64,000 nt of DNA from Methylomonas sp. (GCF_023228165.1 NZ_JALOBS010000023.1:31469-95468), one strand, 5' to 3'. Counted from the first letter of the stretch, positions 16,478 through 25,366 are shown. Numbers and translations are program-made. Notes: a model not told the origin generated them from the letters alone.

Positions 16478-17721
16478 GATGTGCTCGCCAGTCGGCGTAA
16501 TGTGTTCAATAAGGTGTTGGCGCCGGCCTCGATGTCGGCCCAGGCCGTCCATTCCGCGGCGGAATGGCTGCGGCCTTCCTTGCTCGGTACGAAGATCATC
16601 CCGGCCGGGGCAATGCCGGCGATGATCTGGGCATCGTGGGCGGCGCCGCTGGGTAGGTGGGTTGAGCTCAGGCCGGCTTTCTCCACCGATGCTTCGATAG
16701 CCTGAATAACCTGCGGCGCACAGCGCACGGGTGCCAATTCGCTCAATACCGCGAATTCGAATTTCAGGCCGCGGCGGCGGGCTATGGCCGATAAGGCACG
16801 GCTGAAGGCCTCGGCCAGCAATTTCAGGGTGGCGTCGTCGGCGTCGCGGACGTCCAGCGAAAAAATCACCTGGCCGGGGATGACATTGGCGGCGCCGGGA
16901 ATCAGCTCGACCCGGCCTACGGTGGCGGTGCTGCGCGGACTACCGTATTCCTCCAGAATCCGGTCGATCTGGCCCGAGAATTCGGCCAGGCCCTGAAAGG
17001 CGTCGTTGCGCATATCCATCGGTGTGGTGCCGGCATGATTGGCGGTGCCGGTCAGGGTGATTTCCCATTTGAACAGGCCGGTGATGGCGTCGACCACCCC
17101 TATGCTGACCCCTTTGCGGTCCAGTACCGGACCTTGTTCGATATGCAGTTCCACATAAGCGTGGATGCTGTCGGGTGTGCGCTGCGCATGCAAGGCCTGT
17201 TCGGCGTCCAGTCCTTGTTGCGCCATGGCGTCGATCAAGCTGATGCCGTTCAGGTCGACGGCATGGCGAAGATAGTCCGGCGTCACCAGCCCGGCCATAG
17301 CCTGGGAACCGAACATGCCACCGAAGCGGCCTTCTTCGTCGGTGAAAGCCACTGCCTCCAGCGGTCGATGCAACGGCACATTTTCTGCCTGCAGCACCCG
17401 CAAGGCTTCCAGTGCGCAAACCACGCCCAGCGCGCCATCCAGATGGCCGGCGCCGGGTACCGTGTCGATATGCGAGCCGGCCATGACGCAGGGCGTTTTG
17501 CTGTCCCAATTCAAACGCGCGCTAATATTGGCCGCACCATCCTGATGCAGCTCCAGGCCGCTGTCGGCAATGCGTTGACACAACCATGCGCGGCCGGCCA
17601 TATCGCCGGGGCTGAATGACATACGGTAGATGCCGTGGTCTTCACGGCGGCCGATACGGGCCAAGGTATCGACATCCTCGCGCAGGCGGCGGGCATTGAC
17701 TTGTAGTTCGGGAAAAGTCAT
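16474..17721 (-). CDS. M20-family N-carbamoyl-L-amino-acid hydrolase / allantoate amidohydrolase-like enzyme
   Basis: A 415-residue metal-dependent amidase of the HyuC/AllC/beta-ureidopropionase group. Metal-site motifs: GSHIDTVPGAGHLDG (His, Asp), TDEEGRFGG (Glu pair), YVELHIEQG (His) and the C-terminal SKEGRSHSAAE (His). The dimer-domain substrate motif NHAGTTPMDMR is intact. These enzymes remove a carbamoyl group (N-carbamoyl amino acid + water gives amino acid, CO2 and ammonia) or act on allantoate. It overlaps the genes on both sides by four bases. Whether it works against, or downstream of, the carbamoyltransferase in this operon is open. Confidence 0.9.
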   Translation of the reverse strand: MTFPELQVNARRLREDVDTLARIGRREDHGIYRMSFSPGDMAGRAWLCQRIADSGLELHQDGAANISARLNWDSKTPCVMAGSHIDTVPGAGHLDGALGVVCALEALRVLQAENVPLHRPLEAVAFTDEEGRFGGMFGSQAMAGLVTPDYLRHAVDLNGISLIDAMAQQGLDAEQALHAQRTPDSIHAYVELHIEQGPVLDRKGVSIGVVDAITGLFKWEITLTGTANHAGTTPMDMRNDAFQGLAEFSGQIDRILEEYGSPRSTATVGRVELIPGAANVIPGQVIFSLDVRDADDATLKLLAEAFSRALSAIARRRGLKFEFAVLSELAPVRCAPQVIQAIEASVEKAGLSSTHLPSGAAHDAQIIAGIAPAGMIFVPSKEGRSHSAAEWTAWADIEAGANTLLNTLRRLASTS

Positions 17722-18191
17722 GGATTGTGCTCCGCGCCGCGAATAATCAATAACAACGTGGCGGCAAAAACCAACGCACCCAGGCCGAAAAACAACCAGG
17801 CGCGGGACAGCGGGTGGTGAGCCACTTTAACGGCAACGGTTTCGCTCCAGGGGCCGGTTTTGTCATCGCTAATAACGCGCGCCCGGTAATACCATGCTCC
17901 GTCCGGCATCCCGGAAATAACGCTGGCCCGGTCTTGGCCGCGATAGCGAAAACTGGCATCGGCAAATCCCGGGTTGTCGGCCTGCTGTAATTCGATGACG
18001 GGATTCATATCGGCGCTTTCCCAATTCAAGCGGAAGTAGCCGGCGGTTGCGGTTTGGGTATCGGTGAGCAAGCGCGGGGCCGGCTGCTGGGCCAGCGCAA
18101 GGCTGGGAAGCTGTAACAGCATCAGTAGGCCGGTAACGATACTGAAAAAGTTAAAATGGCATTGGAACAGCTTGGTCAAAAATGGCCTCAT
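17718..18191 (-). CDS. Exported FN3-like protein with C-terminal membrane anchor
   Basis: A 157-residue protein that opens the seven-gene operon. A long signal sequence (to about residue 35, ending ALA-QQP) precedes a single fibronectin-III-like domain (FRLNWESADMN ... WYYRARVISDDKTGPWSE), then a membrane helix (about 131-150) and a short basic tail. It has no catalytic motif and no recognisable ligand-binding signature. Its stop overlaps the start of the M20 hydrolase by four bases, so it is co-expressed with enzymes that are otherwise cytoplasmic; it may be a periplasmic partner of the symporter. Confidence 0.8.
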   Translation of the reverse strand: MRPFLTKLFQCHFNFFSIVTGLLMLLQLPSLALAQQPAPRLLTDTQTATAGYFRLNWESADMNPVIELQQADNPGFADASFRYRGQDRASVISGMPDGAWYYRARVISDDKTGPWSETVAVKVAHHPLSRAWLFFGLGALVFAATLLLIIRGAEHNP

Positions 18192-18369
18192 GTCACAGTG
18201 AGTTAATGGAAAAATCGAAAATACGTCATGATGATCTTGGCAAAAAATTACTTTGTGTCGAAATCAATTTTGACTGGATGTGGTTGCTGTGGTGAGTTGT
18301 TTGGTTACTATATTGCAGAAAAGTCGGGTTTTTTTCAAGGACGGAGCCAGAATATGATGTATTTAATTT

Positions 18370-18387
18370 ATTACAGCCCTAAGTAAT
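18370..18387. promoter_or_regulatory. Dyad ATTAC-N8-GTAAT just before the MarR gene
   Basis: A 5-bp inverted repeat ends ten bases before the MarR start, within the 205-base divergent region (18192-18396). MarR proteins commonly bind short dyads in such positions and repress both themselves and the divergent genes. The arms are short, so the assignment is tentative. Confidence 0.3.
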
Positions 18388-18396
18388 TTTGACTAT

Positions 18397-18963
18397 ATGC
18401 CCAATCACAACGACATTGCCGATCAGATCATCATCGCCTTGCGGCGCGTCATTCGCGCCGTGGATCTGCATTCGCGCACATTGGTGCAAAGCCACGGTTT
18501 GACCGGGCCGCAAGCACTGATTCTAAAGGCTTTGCCAATAAATCCGCTGCCGGTCGGCGAGCTGGCGGGGCGGGTCAGTCTGAGTGTGGCGACAGTGACC
18601 GATATTTTGAACCGCCTGGAGCAGCGCGGCCTGATTACGCGGGAAAGGGATGAACAGGACAGGCGGCGGGTATTGGTGGGCGCGACACCGGACGGTCTGG
18701 CATTGCAGCAATCGTCTCCGCCTTTGTTACAGGAGCGCTTCGTGCAGAGTTTGAATGCGCTGCAGGATTGGGAGCAAACCATGCTGCTGGCCTCGTTGCA
18801 GCGGCTCGGGGTCATGATGGGCGCCGAAAACATCGACGCCGCGCCGGTATTATCCAGCGGTTCCCTGCGCGCCACCGCCGAAGCCTTGGAAGAGGTTCTG
18901 GAGCCTTTAGGCCAGCAGGATGAAACGGGGACTGAATCTCAAATGCGGAGCGAGTGGGATTGA
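18397..18963 (+). CDS. MarR-family transcriptional regulator, divergent from the carbamoyl operon
   Basis: A 188-residue winged-helix regulator. The DNA-binding part has LTGPQALILKAL, VGELAGRVSLSVATVTDILNRLEQRGLI and the wing ERDEQDRRRVLVGATP, all typical of MarR. A C-terminal extension of about 40 residues after the dimerisation helices is longer than in most MarR proteins. Divergent placement suggests it controls the seven-gene operon, perhaps in response to its substrate or product, or to osmotic conditions as MarR-type EctR does in methylotrophs. That is inference. Confidence 0.9.
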   Translation: MPNHNDIADQIIIALRRVIRAVDLHSRTLVQSHGLTGPQALILKALPINPLPVGELAGRVSLSVATVTDILNRLEQRGLITRERDEQDRRRVLVGATPDGLALQQSSPPLLQERFVQSLNALQDWEQTMLLASLQRLGVMMGAENIDAAPVLSSGSLRATAEALEEVLEPLGQQDETGTESQMRSEWD

Positions 18964-19124
18964 GGGGGCTTGAATATAGGTTTTGGGTAGTCTGGATGTG
19001 GCGAAGCGGAAACCGGGAGTTGCCAGCCAAAATCACCCGGATTCCATTGCATTGCATCCAGGCTACGCGGCTTGCTTTAGATTGTCACGTAACCGCTATT
19101 GCTGCAACGTGACCTATCAGTTGG

Positions 19125-20049
19125 CTAAGCCCTGAACGGTATCGTTGAGGCAACAACTCGTTTTGCAAGCGCCGTCCTACCGTTAACTTCTAAGAGTCTC
19201 AGTACGGCTAATTTTGCCAATACAGATGACAACGATGGACCCAATATGATTTTGGCTACTATTCTCTCCAGAGAAAGATCAGCGGAGAATGTTTTTGGTT
19301 GTGGGGCAACGTTTAATCTCAACTTGGGCTCAACTCCCCGATTCGTAATTGCATAACCAAGCATCTCACTTAGTGAAGCGGAAGGATCTCGCTCTTTCAG
19401 ATAGACAACTCTCTACTCCCTTTCTTCGTCGAATCCCGGGTGCTTCGTGAAGAGCGAAAACAACTTAATTTTCTCAAGCCAGTAGTGCGCGACAGAAATA
19501 AGATCTCTGTCATTAAGGTCTCGCTCAGCAATCAACGATGCAATTTCATCAAGCCTCTCATTCAGCCTTGTCTTATGAGTCTCTGGAGTCATGTAGTCGA
19601 CCTAGTCAATGATGAGTGGTGATTTTTCGTTCTTCTCAATCTTGGCTGGATCAAAAACTATTGCTACTCCTGTTCCATTAGCTCCATAGCCAGGCCATAT
19701 CGATAAAATTCCATCATTATTTTCTGGTTTATGCTCAGCAAGACAGAACGCGTAGGTGTCAAATGCATGTTCGTTGTCGTAACGCGCAAATCGCTCTTTA
19801 AAATGGTTAAGCAAAACTTTTTGTTTCTCATCATTTCCACATGCCGTTTTGAGTCCCTGATGAGTGCGAAAGGCATGAGCTCCTTCGTGCATTCCAAATC
19901 GAAGTTCGTCCAGATCGTTGATTAAAAGAGGATTGGAGAACCTAATCTCATTGGTCTGAATAATCTTCTCCAATGCGCTTAATGAGGTGTAATGTGTAAA
20001 CTGTAAACTGCTTGAAGAATTTAATTCAGTGGAAGGGGACGATGGTCAT
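19125..20049 (-). pseudogene. Decayed DUF2971 gene: one frameshift and two in-frame amber stops
   Basis: Read on the minus strand, an ATG at 20049 with AGAAAGG upstream gives MTIVP, then goes out of frame in a CCCC run (20035-20038). Taking out one C restores a frame with the DUF2971 start HYTSLSALEKI ... IRFSNPLLINDLDELRFG. It runs through TAG at 19602-19604 (after SPLIID), continues VDYMTPETHK ... KHPGFDEERE, meets TAG at 19413-19415 exactly where the family has Trp (EW-R-VVYL), and continues to the stop at 19125. Total about 307 codons, the normal family length, so the gene is complete but broken. The AT-richer composition suggests acquisition. Flanking stretches 18964-19124 and 20050-20231 hold nothing I can support. 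Confidence 0.85.
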
Positions 20050-20231
20050 AAAAGCCTTTCTAATTCTTCATCTAGTGCCGTTTTCATCGCAGTGATGCGC
20101 TCTACTAGTAATTAAGTTTCTTGATTAGCATAAACCAATGTGTAAAACGACATTTGAAGTTCAGTCAAAGCAAAAATATTTATTGATTTAAGTAATACTT
20201 AAATCAAATCCGGTAATCTGTGTCGCCAAAT

Positions 20232-20513
20232 TCACTTCTGCACCCGATTCCGCCTAGCTTCCATCGGGTCTTGCATCAACGGCCGATAAATCTCCACCCG
20301 ATCGCCAGTTTTAAGCGCTTGGTCCGGCTTGCAGACCGAGCCGAAGATGCCGATTTTTTGTGCCGACAAATCAATCTCCGCAAACTGTTGCAAAATACCG
20401 GATGCCTGGATAGCCTGCTCGGCGGTGCTGCCGGCGGGCAGGGTAACTGCAATGATCACCTGCCGCTCGGGCGTGGCATAAGCCACTTCCACGCCAATCA
20501 ATTCATCCGCCAT
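20232..20513 (-). CDS. rnfH: RnfH-family protein (RatB)
   Basis: A 93-residue beta-grasp (ubiquitin-like) protein of the RnfH/UPF0125 family: IGVEVAYATPERQVII, LPAGSTAEQAIQASGIL, IGIFGSVCKPDQALKTGDRVEIYRPL. Its function is poorly defined; in many gammaproteobacteria it follows ratA next to smpB, as here. It overlaps the end of ratA by 11 bases. Confidence 0.93.
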   Translation of the reverse strand: MADELIGVEVAYATPERQVIIAVTLPAGSTAEQAIQASGILQQFAEIDLSAQKIGIFGSVCKPDQALKTGDRVEIYRPLMQDPMEARRNRVQK

Positions 20514-20940
20514 AGACGACTTTGGCCCGCTGTGTGAACGAGCTGATCATGGTGTTGCAAATCTGGTTGAACACCGGGCCGAAGGCCAGGCTGGCAAAGG
20601 CGCTGGCGATTTCGAATTCCAGGTCCAGGGAGATTTTGCTGGCATCTTCGCGCAGCGGCATGAAGCTCCAAAAGCCTTCCAGGGACTTAAACGGCCCATC
20701 CAGCAAGCTGATGTGAATTTTTCCACCGCGATCCAGATAATTGCGGGTGGAGAAGGACTTGTGAAAGCCGGCTTTGGCGATTTGGATTTCGCCTTCTACG
20801 ACATTGCCTTCGCGCTTTAAAACTCGGCTGCCGCTGCACCAGGGTAAAAATTTTGGATACGACTCAATGTCGTCGACCAGATCGAACATCTGCTGGGCGG
20901 AAAATTTTACCAGGGCGCTTTTTTGTACGACCGAGACCAT
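20503..20940 (-). CDS. ratA: RatA / Coq10-type START-domain protein
   Basis: A 145-residue START-like fold protein (SRPBCC superfamily): SALVKFSAQQMFDLVDDIESYPKFLPWCSGSRVL and the C-terminal helix NTMISSFTQRAKVVYG. E. coli RatA was described as inhibiting 70S ribosome association, while its homologue Coq10 binds ubiquinone; the quinone role is likely the general one. I chose the Met at 20940 because homologues start there and because it overlaps the transporter stop by one base (TAATG). The upstream in-frame extension is inside the transporter gene. Confidence 0.92.
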   Translation of the reverse strand: MVSVVQKSALVKFSAQQMFDLVDDIESYPKFLPWCSGSRVLKREGNVVEGEIQIAKAGFHKSFSTRNYLDRGGKIHISLLDGPFKSLEGFWSFMPLREDASKISLDLEFEIASAFASLAFGPVFNQICNTMISSFTQRAKVVYGG

Positions 20941-22298
20941 TACAATACTCCGAGCACATGTAAAAATACTAAAAATACTGCTGCTGGCGAAACGTACTTG
21001 ATCAAAAATTGCCAAGCTTGAAAACCTTCCGCCGGCAGTTCCAGTTCCTGCTCGGCGTGCTGGATTTTCATCATCCAGCCGGCAAACACGGCTATGGCCA
21101 AGCCGCCCAGCGGTAACATCAGGTTGGCGGTCAGGTAATCGAGCAGTTCGAACAAGTTCTTATCGAACAGCTTTATATCCGACCAGATGTTGAACGAAAA
21201 CACCACCCCCACCCCCAATGCCCAGCAGGCTGTCCCTGACCAGACGCAGGCTTGATGGCGTTCGACATTTTTATTTTCCGCCAGCCAGGCCACGGCGGGT
21301 TCGATCAAGGAAATGGAAGACGACAATGCGGCAAAAAACAGCAGGATGAAAAACAGCAAGCCAAATAGCCAGCCGCCGCTCATGTGGCCGAAAGCCAACG
21401 GCAGGGTTTGGAAAATCAGGCCCGGGCCGGCGCTGGCTTCCAGATTGTTGGCAAACACCAATGGAAAAATGGCGATACCGGCCAGCAAAGCCACCACGGT
21501 GTCGGCGCCGGCAATGAAAAAAGTGGTTTTAACAATCGACACATGGTTGGGCAGATACGAACCGTACGCCATGATGGCACCCATACCCAAGCTCAAGGTA
21601 AAGAAGGCGTGGCCCATGGCGGTCAGTACTGCGTCGGCGTCTATCTTGCTGAAATCGGGGCTGAACAAAAAGTGCATGCCCTGTTCATAGGCGCCGGTCG
21701 ACATGGCGTAACCCACCAGCAAAATCAAAATCACGAACAGGGTCGGCATCAAAAAACGTACGGCTTTTTCCAGACCGCCTTGCACGCCGCGCATCACCAG
21801 TTGCATGGTGATGATCATAAACGCCGTGTGCCAAAAAATTTGTTGGACCGGGCTGGCCATCAAATTTTCGAACAGGCGTTGAATTTCTTCAGCGTCGCTA
21901 TTAATAAAGCTGCCGAAGAAGGCTTTGACGATGTAGGCCATGGACCAACCGGCGATGACACTGTAATACGCCAAAATCAAAAAGCCGGCGATCATCCCCG
22001 CCCAGCCGACATAATGCCAACGCGGATCGACGCCCGCTTCTTCGGAAAGTGAGCGCATGCTGTTGATAGGGCTTTGCCGGCCGCGCCGGCCCAGCATGAT
22101 TTCGGCAATCATGATGGGAATGCCGAGTGCGGCTATGCATAACAAATAGACTACAACGAAGGCGCCGCCTCCGTTTTCGCCGGTGATATAAGGAAATTTC
22201 CAGATATTTCCCAGGCCGACCGCGGAACCTGTGGCGGCCAGAATGAATGCGAAGCGCGACGACCATTGGCCGTGAATGGATGGGTTTTTGTCCGTCAT
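20940..22298 (-). CDS. Neurotransmitter:sodium symporter (NSS) family transporter
   Basis: A 452-residue inner-membrane transporter with about 12 helices. The N-terminal signature is clear: FILAATGSAVGLGNIWKFPY, then ENGGGAFVVVYLL; later SLGMGAIMAYGSY and SSSISLIEPAVAWL match the LeuT fold sodium sites. The substrate is probably an amino acid, but the exact one cannot be read. Start at 22298 (MTDKNPSIHGQWSSR) is chosen over 22355 since the family begins just before GQWSSRFAF. It is the first gene of the ratA-rnfH transcription unit. Confidence 0.92.
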   Translation of the reverse strand: MTDKNPSIHGQWSSRFAFILAATGSAVGLGNIWKFPYITGENGGGAFVVVYLLCIAALGIPIMIAEIMLGRRGRQSPINSMRSLSEEAGVDPRWHYVGWAGMIAGFLILAYYSVIAGWSMAYIVKAFFGSFINSDAEEIQRLFENLMASPVQQIFWHTAFMIITMQLVMRGVQGGLEKAVRFLMPTLFVILILLVGYAMSTGAYEQGMHFLFSPDFSKIDADAVLTAMGHAFFTLSLGMGAIMAYGSYLPNHVSIVKTTFFIAGADTVVALLAGIAIFPLVFANNLEASAGPGLIFQTLPLAFGHMSGGWLFGLLFFILLFFAALSSSISLIEPAVAWLAENKNVERHQACVWSGTACWALGVGVVFSFNIWSDIKLFDKNLFELLDYLTANLMLPLGGLAIAVFAGWMMKIQHAEQELELPAEGFQAWQFLIKYVSPAAVFLVFLHVLGVL

Positions 22299-22397
22299 GG
22301 TGCGTTGCTCTGTTATTAAGTCGTTATTTTGTGGGCGGGTCGGGTAAAATAACAAAATTATTGTTTTCAGTCAGTCTAAAAAAATCGACACAACGCC

Positions 22398-22883
22398 ATG
22401 GCAGCCAAAAAATCCAAAAAGGACAGCAAGCAAAACGACAATACCATTGCCGTCAATCGGCAGGCTTCCCACGAATATTTTATCGAAGAACAATTCGAGG
22501 CAGGGCTGGTATTGGAAGGCTGGGAAGTGAAAAGTCTGCGTGATGGGCGCATCCAGTTAAAGGAAAGTTATGTCGATATCCGCCGTGGCGAAGCCTGGCT
22601 GTGCAGTGCGCACATCTCGCCGATGCTGTCGGCTTCGACGCATGTTAATCCGGATGCGGTGCGGCGAAAAAAATTATTGTTGCACAGACGCGAATTGAGC
22701 CGTTTGATCGGTTCGGTGGAACGTAAAGGCTTTACCTTGATTCCGCTATCCATGTATTGGGTAAGAGGCCGGGCCAAGTTAAAAATCGGTTTGGCCAAGG
22801 GTAAAAAGTTGCACGATAAACGCGCTACCGCCAAGGATAAGGATTGGCAGCGTGAAAAGGCGCGGGTCATGAAGCATGGCTGA
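22398..22883 (+). CDS. smpB: SsrA-binding protein SmpB
   Basis: A 161-residue RNA-binding protein that brings tmRNA to stalled ribosomes. It is complete: IAVNRQASHEYFIEEQFEAGLVLEGWEVKSLRDGR, then AHISPM, RRKKLLLHRREL, and a basic C-terminal tail (DKRATAKDKDWQREK) that sits in the mRNA channel. It is divergent from the NSS transporter. No tmRNA gene follows. Its stop overlaps the isochorismatase-fold gene by eight bases. Confidence 0.97.
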   Translation: MAAKKSKKDSKQNDNTIAVNRQASHEYFIEEQFEAGLVLEGWEVKSLRDGRIQLKESYVDIRRGEAWLCSAHISPMLSASTHVNPDAVRRKKLLLHRRELSRLIGSVERKGFTLIPLSMYWVRGRAKLKIGLAKGKKLHDKRATAKDKDWQREKARVMKHG

Positions 22884-23454
22884 TGCAGCCAATAACCCGG
22901 TCGGTTTGCTGAAGGTTGAGCACAGTCTGTTGCTGATTGTTGATATGCAAAGTCGATTGCTGGCGGCCATGCCGCTGTCGGAGGCGCAAGCCATGACGGA
23001 CAATTCAGGCAGACTGTTGAAAGCGGCCGCGTTACTGGATGTGCCGGTGCTGTTGACCGAGCAATATCCCAAGGGCTTGGGACGTACGGCCGAAAGCGTC
23101 AAGCAAGTGTTGCCTGATGCCGCGCAATGTTTCGAAAAGACGGCATTCTCATGTTGCGGTAGCGCGGAATTTAAGCAGGCCTTGTGTGTAGGCTCTAAAA
23201 ACCAAATCATCATTGCCGGCCAGGAAACGCATGTTTGTGTGTTGCAAACGGCATTTGATTTGTTGCGGCAGGGTTTTGAAGTATTTGTGGTCGAAGATGC
23301 GGTTTGTTCACGAGCGGTTCCGCATAAGCATAACGCTCTGAGGCGCATGCGCCAAGCCGGTGTCGGTATTGTCTGTCATGAGTCGGTGTTGTTCGAATGG
23401 CTGCGCGATGCGCGGCATCCCCAATTTAAAATGATTTCCGCGCTGGTGCGCTAG
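22876..23454 (+). CDS. Isochorismatase-family hydrolase (YcaC-like)
   Basis: A 192-residue cysteine hydrolase. Asp in LLIVDMQSRL, Lys in TEQYPKGLG and Cys in GQETHVCVLQ form the expected triad. It is shorter than, and only distantly similar to, the amidase of the carbamoyl operon. The group is used for various amide or ester hydrolyses; the substrate is unknown. It overlaps smpB by eight bases and is followed by apbE after 16 bases. Confidence 0.88.
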   Translation: MADAANNPVGLLKVEHSLLLIVDMQSRLLAAMPLSEAQAMTDNSGRLLKAAALLDVPVLLTEQYPKGLGRTAESVKQVLPDAAQCFEKTAFSCCGSAEFKQALCVGSKNQIIIAGQETHVCVLQTAFDLLRQGFEVFVVEDAVCSRAVPHKHNALRRMRQAGVGIVCHESVLFEWLRDARHPQFKMISALVR

Positions 23455-23470
23455 ATTATTAGTTGACGAG

Positions 23471-24493
23471 ATGAAAAATTTCACCCCATTACTCTGCGGG
23501 CTGGCGCTGGCCGCCGGATTATTCGGTTGTAGCGAGCCCGGCCCCGATATCGCTAAATTCGAAGGCTTTACGCAAGGCACTAGCTATCACATCAGTTATT
23601 GGTCGGAAACACCGGTGGATGCTAAGGCGCTGGAATCGTCGGTGAACAAGGCGTTGGCCGATATCGATAAAAATTTATCCAATTACCGGCCTGACTCGGT
23701 TATCGAGAAATTCAATGGTAATCCATCAGCTGATAGCCAATTCGTCGGCGATGAAATTGTGGCATTAATTAAGGTGGCGGGTAAAGTCGGTCACGCCAGT
23801 CAGGGTTGTTACGATCTGACGATCAAGCCTCTGTTCGATTTATGGGGTTTTCAAGGCGACGCACTGAGCATACCCGATGAGGCAGTGTTGCAAAATGCCC
23901 GGGCGGAAATCGGCTTGGATAAAGTCGCGGTGGTCGACGATACCCATTTGCGGAAGCCCGCCGGTGTTCGCATAGATGTATCCTCGGTGGCGCAGGGTTA
24001 CAGCGTGGAAAAAATTAGCCGGATTATGGAACGGCAGGGCGTACCTAACTACCTGGTTGAAATCGGCGGCGAACTGAAAACGCACGGTCACAAACCGGAT
24101 GGTTCGGCCTGGCGCATCGCGGTGGAAAAACCGTTACCGGGCGAGCAGCGGTTGCTGAAAGTGTTGACCGTACCCAAGGACCAGCCGTTTGCGGTGATGA
24201 CCTCGGGAACTTATCGGCACTATTTCGATGTCAATGGTCAGCGCTATAGCCATATTCTCGATGCACGCACCGGCAAGCCGGTGACGCATGATTTGGTGGC
24301 GGTCACGGTGTTGCATGAAGATCCTACCGTTGCCGACGCCTGGTCGACCGCTTTACTTTGCGTGGGTCAGCAGCAAGGCATGCAGCTGGCTAACGAGGAA
24401 CACCTGAAAGTCTTGTTTATTCAGCAGCAAGGTGATGCTTTAGTGGAAACCAAGTCGCAAGCTTTAGAGGCTAGCGGTCTATCGTTTGAATGA
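23471..24493 (+). CDS. apbE: FAD:protein FMN transferase ApbE
   Basis: A 340-residue periplasmic lipoprotein (lipobox LFGCS, Cys about residue 18) that attaches FMN to Thr/Ser of flavoproteins such as NqrB, NqrC or RnfG. Family motifs: GFTQGTSYHISYW, LSNYRPDSVIEKFN, YDLTIKPLFDLWGF, DVSSVAQGYSVEKI, VEIGGELKTHG and YSHILDARTGKPV with the Mg-binding Asp. The target flavoprotein genes are not in the window. The gene is complete and follows the YcaC-like hydrolase. Confidence 0.95.
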   Translation: MKNFTPLLCGLALAAGLFGCSEPGPDIAKFEGFTQGTSYHISYWSETPVDAKALESSVNKALADIDKNLSNYRPDSVIEKFNGNPSADSQFVGDEIVALIKVAGKVGHASQGCYDLTIKPLFDLWGFQGDALSIPDEAVLQNARAEIGLDKVAVVDDTHLRKPAGVRIDVSSVAQGYSVEKISRIMERQGVPNYLVEIGGELKTHGHKPDGSAWRIAVEKPLPGEQRLLKVLTVPKDQPFAVMTSGTYRHYFDVNGQRYSHILDARTGKPVTHDLVAVTVLHEDPTVADAWSTALLCVGQQQGMQLANEEHLKVLFIQQQGDALVETKSQALEASGLSFE

Positions 24494-24542
24494 GCCGTGT
24501 TTGAGCGTGGTAGTATCGCGGCAGGTTTTTCAGGGGGAACCG

Positions 24543-25262
24543 ATGTTTGATTTAACCGATAATTTGCTGTTTTCCGTGCATGGCGGCGCCGATTCAGGCG
24601 GCGGTGTGGCGGGTACGGTGGCGGGTTTACTTAGTTTTGTGGAAGGTTTGCTGGCATTATCGCCGGCGGAGGTGTTTGCCAGACTGATGCCGGGGGTGTC
24701 CGCGCTGGAAAATCTACATCCTATGTTCGTGCATTTTCCGATTGCCTTGCTGCCGCTGTTTTTCCTGTTGGATGTAATCGGCACCCTCGCCAATAAACCC
24801 GATTGGCAGCGGGTTGCCGGTTGGTTTTTATATATTGGCGCGCTATTTGCCGGATTTACGGTAGCCGCCGGCCTAATTGCCGCCGGCGAGGTTGCACATG
24901 GCGGCGATGTGCATGAAATTATGGAAAATCATGAGCATTTAGGGATTTCGGTGTTTGCGCTGGCGACAATACTGGCGGTTTGGCGCTGGGCGGCCAAAGG
25001 GCGGGTTTCCGGTCCCGCCAACACCTTATATTTAATCTGTGCCGCCATTCTGGCTGTGTTGTTGCTGTTGACAGCCGATTTTGGCGGATTGATGGTTTAT
25101 AAGTACGGTGTTGCAGTAGAGCCCGTGTCGGAAATGAATAAAGAAGCTGCGGCCCGCCACCAGCATGGGGAAGGAGTCTCCGGGCTCGATGCTCCGCGGA
25201 TATCGGAGGATGACGATGAACAGCCTGAACATCGGCACGACCACCACGACCACAGTCATTAA
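24543..25262 (+). CDS. DUF2231 membrane protein with His-rich tail
   Basis: A 239-residue inner-membrane protein with four predicted helices; the core has the DUF2231 signature LHPMFVHFPIALLPLFFLLDVIG, further helices at about 95-115 and 145-160, and a closing DFGGLMVYKYGVAV. The C-terminus is acidic and His-rich (PEHRHDHHDHSH), suggestive of metal binding. Members often sit near cytochromes, but the function is unknown. Start at 24543 is chosen because CAGGGGG precedes it; the earlier in-frame ATG overlaps apbE. Confidence 0.85.
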   Translation: MFDLTDNLLFSVHGGADSGGGVAGTVAGLLSFVEGLLALSPAEVFARLMPGVSALENLHPMFVHFPIALLPLFFLLDVIGTLANKPDWQRVAGWFLYIGALFAGFTVAAGLIAAGEVAHGGDVHEIMENHEHLGISVFALATILAVWRWAAKGRVSGPANTLYLICAAILAVLLLLTADFGGLMVYKYGVAVEPVSEMNKEAAARHQHGEGVSGLDAPRISEDDDEQPEHRHDHHDHSH

Positions 25263-25366
25263 TGGCTAAAATTTCGGGTTTGATTTTTCAGGTTTTTTTG
25301 CAGGTTTAGATCATGAATTTATTAGCTTGTGTGGTATTCTAGCCGGCCTTTTTTGTGAGGCTTTTT

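Noticed and set aside
19125..20049. Reading the DUF2971 gene as using suppressed amber codons
   Set aside because: A frameshift is also present and no other gene in the window shows internal amber codons; decay is simpler.
21384..22052. 222-codon plus-strand frame opposite the NSS transporter
   Set aside because: Antisense shadow rich in His, Gln and Gly with no family resemblance.
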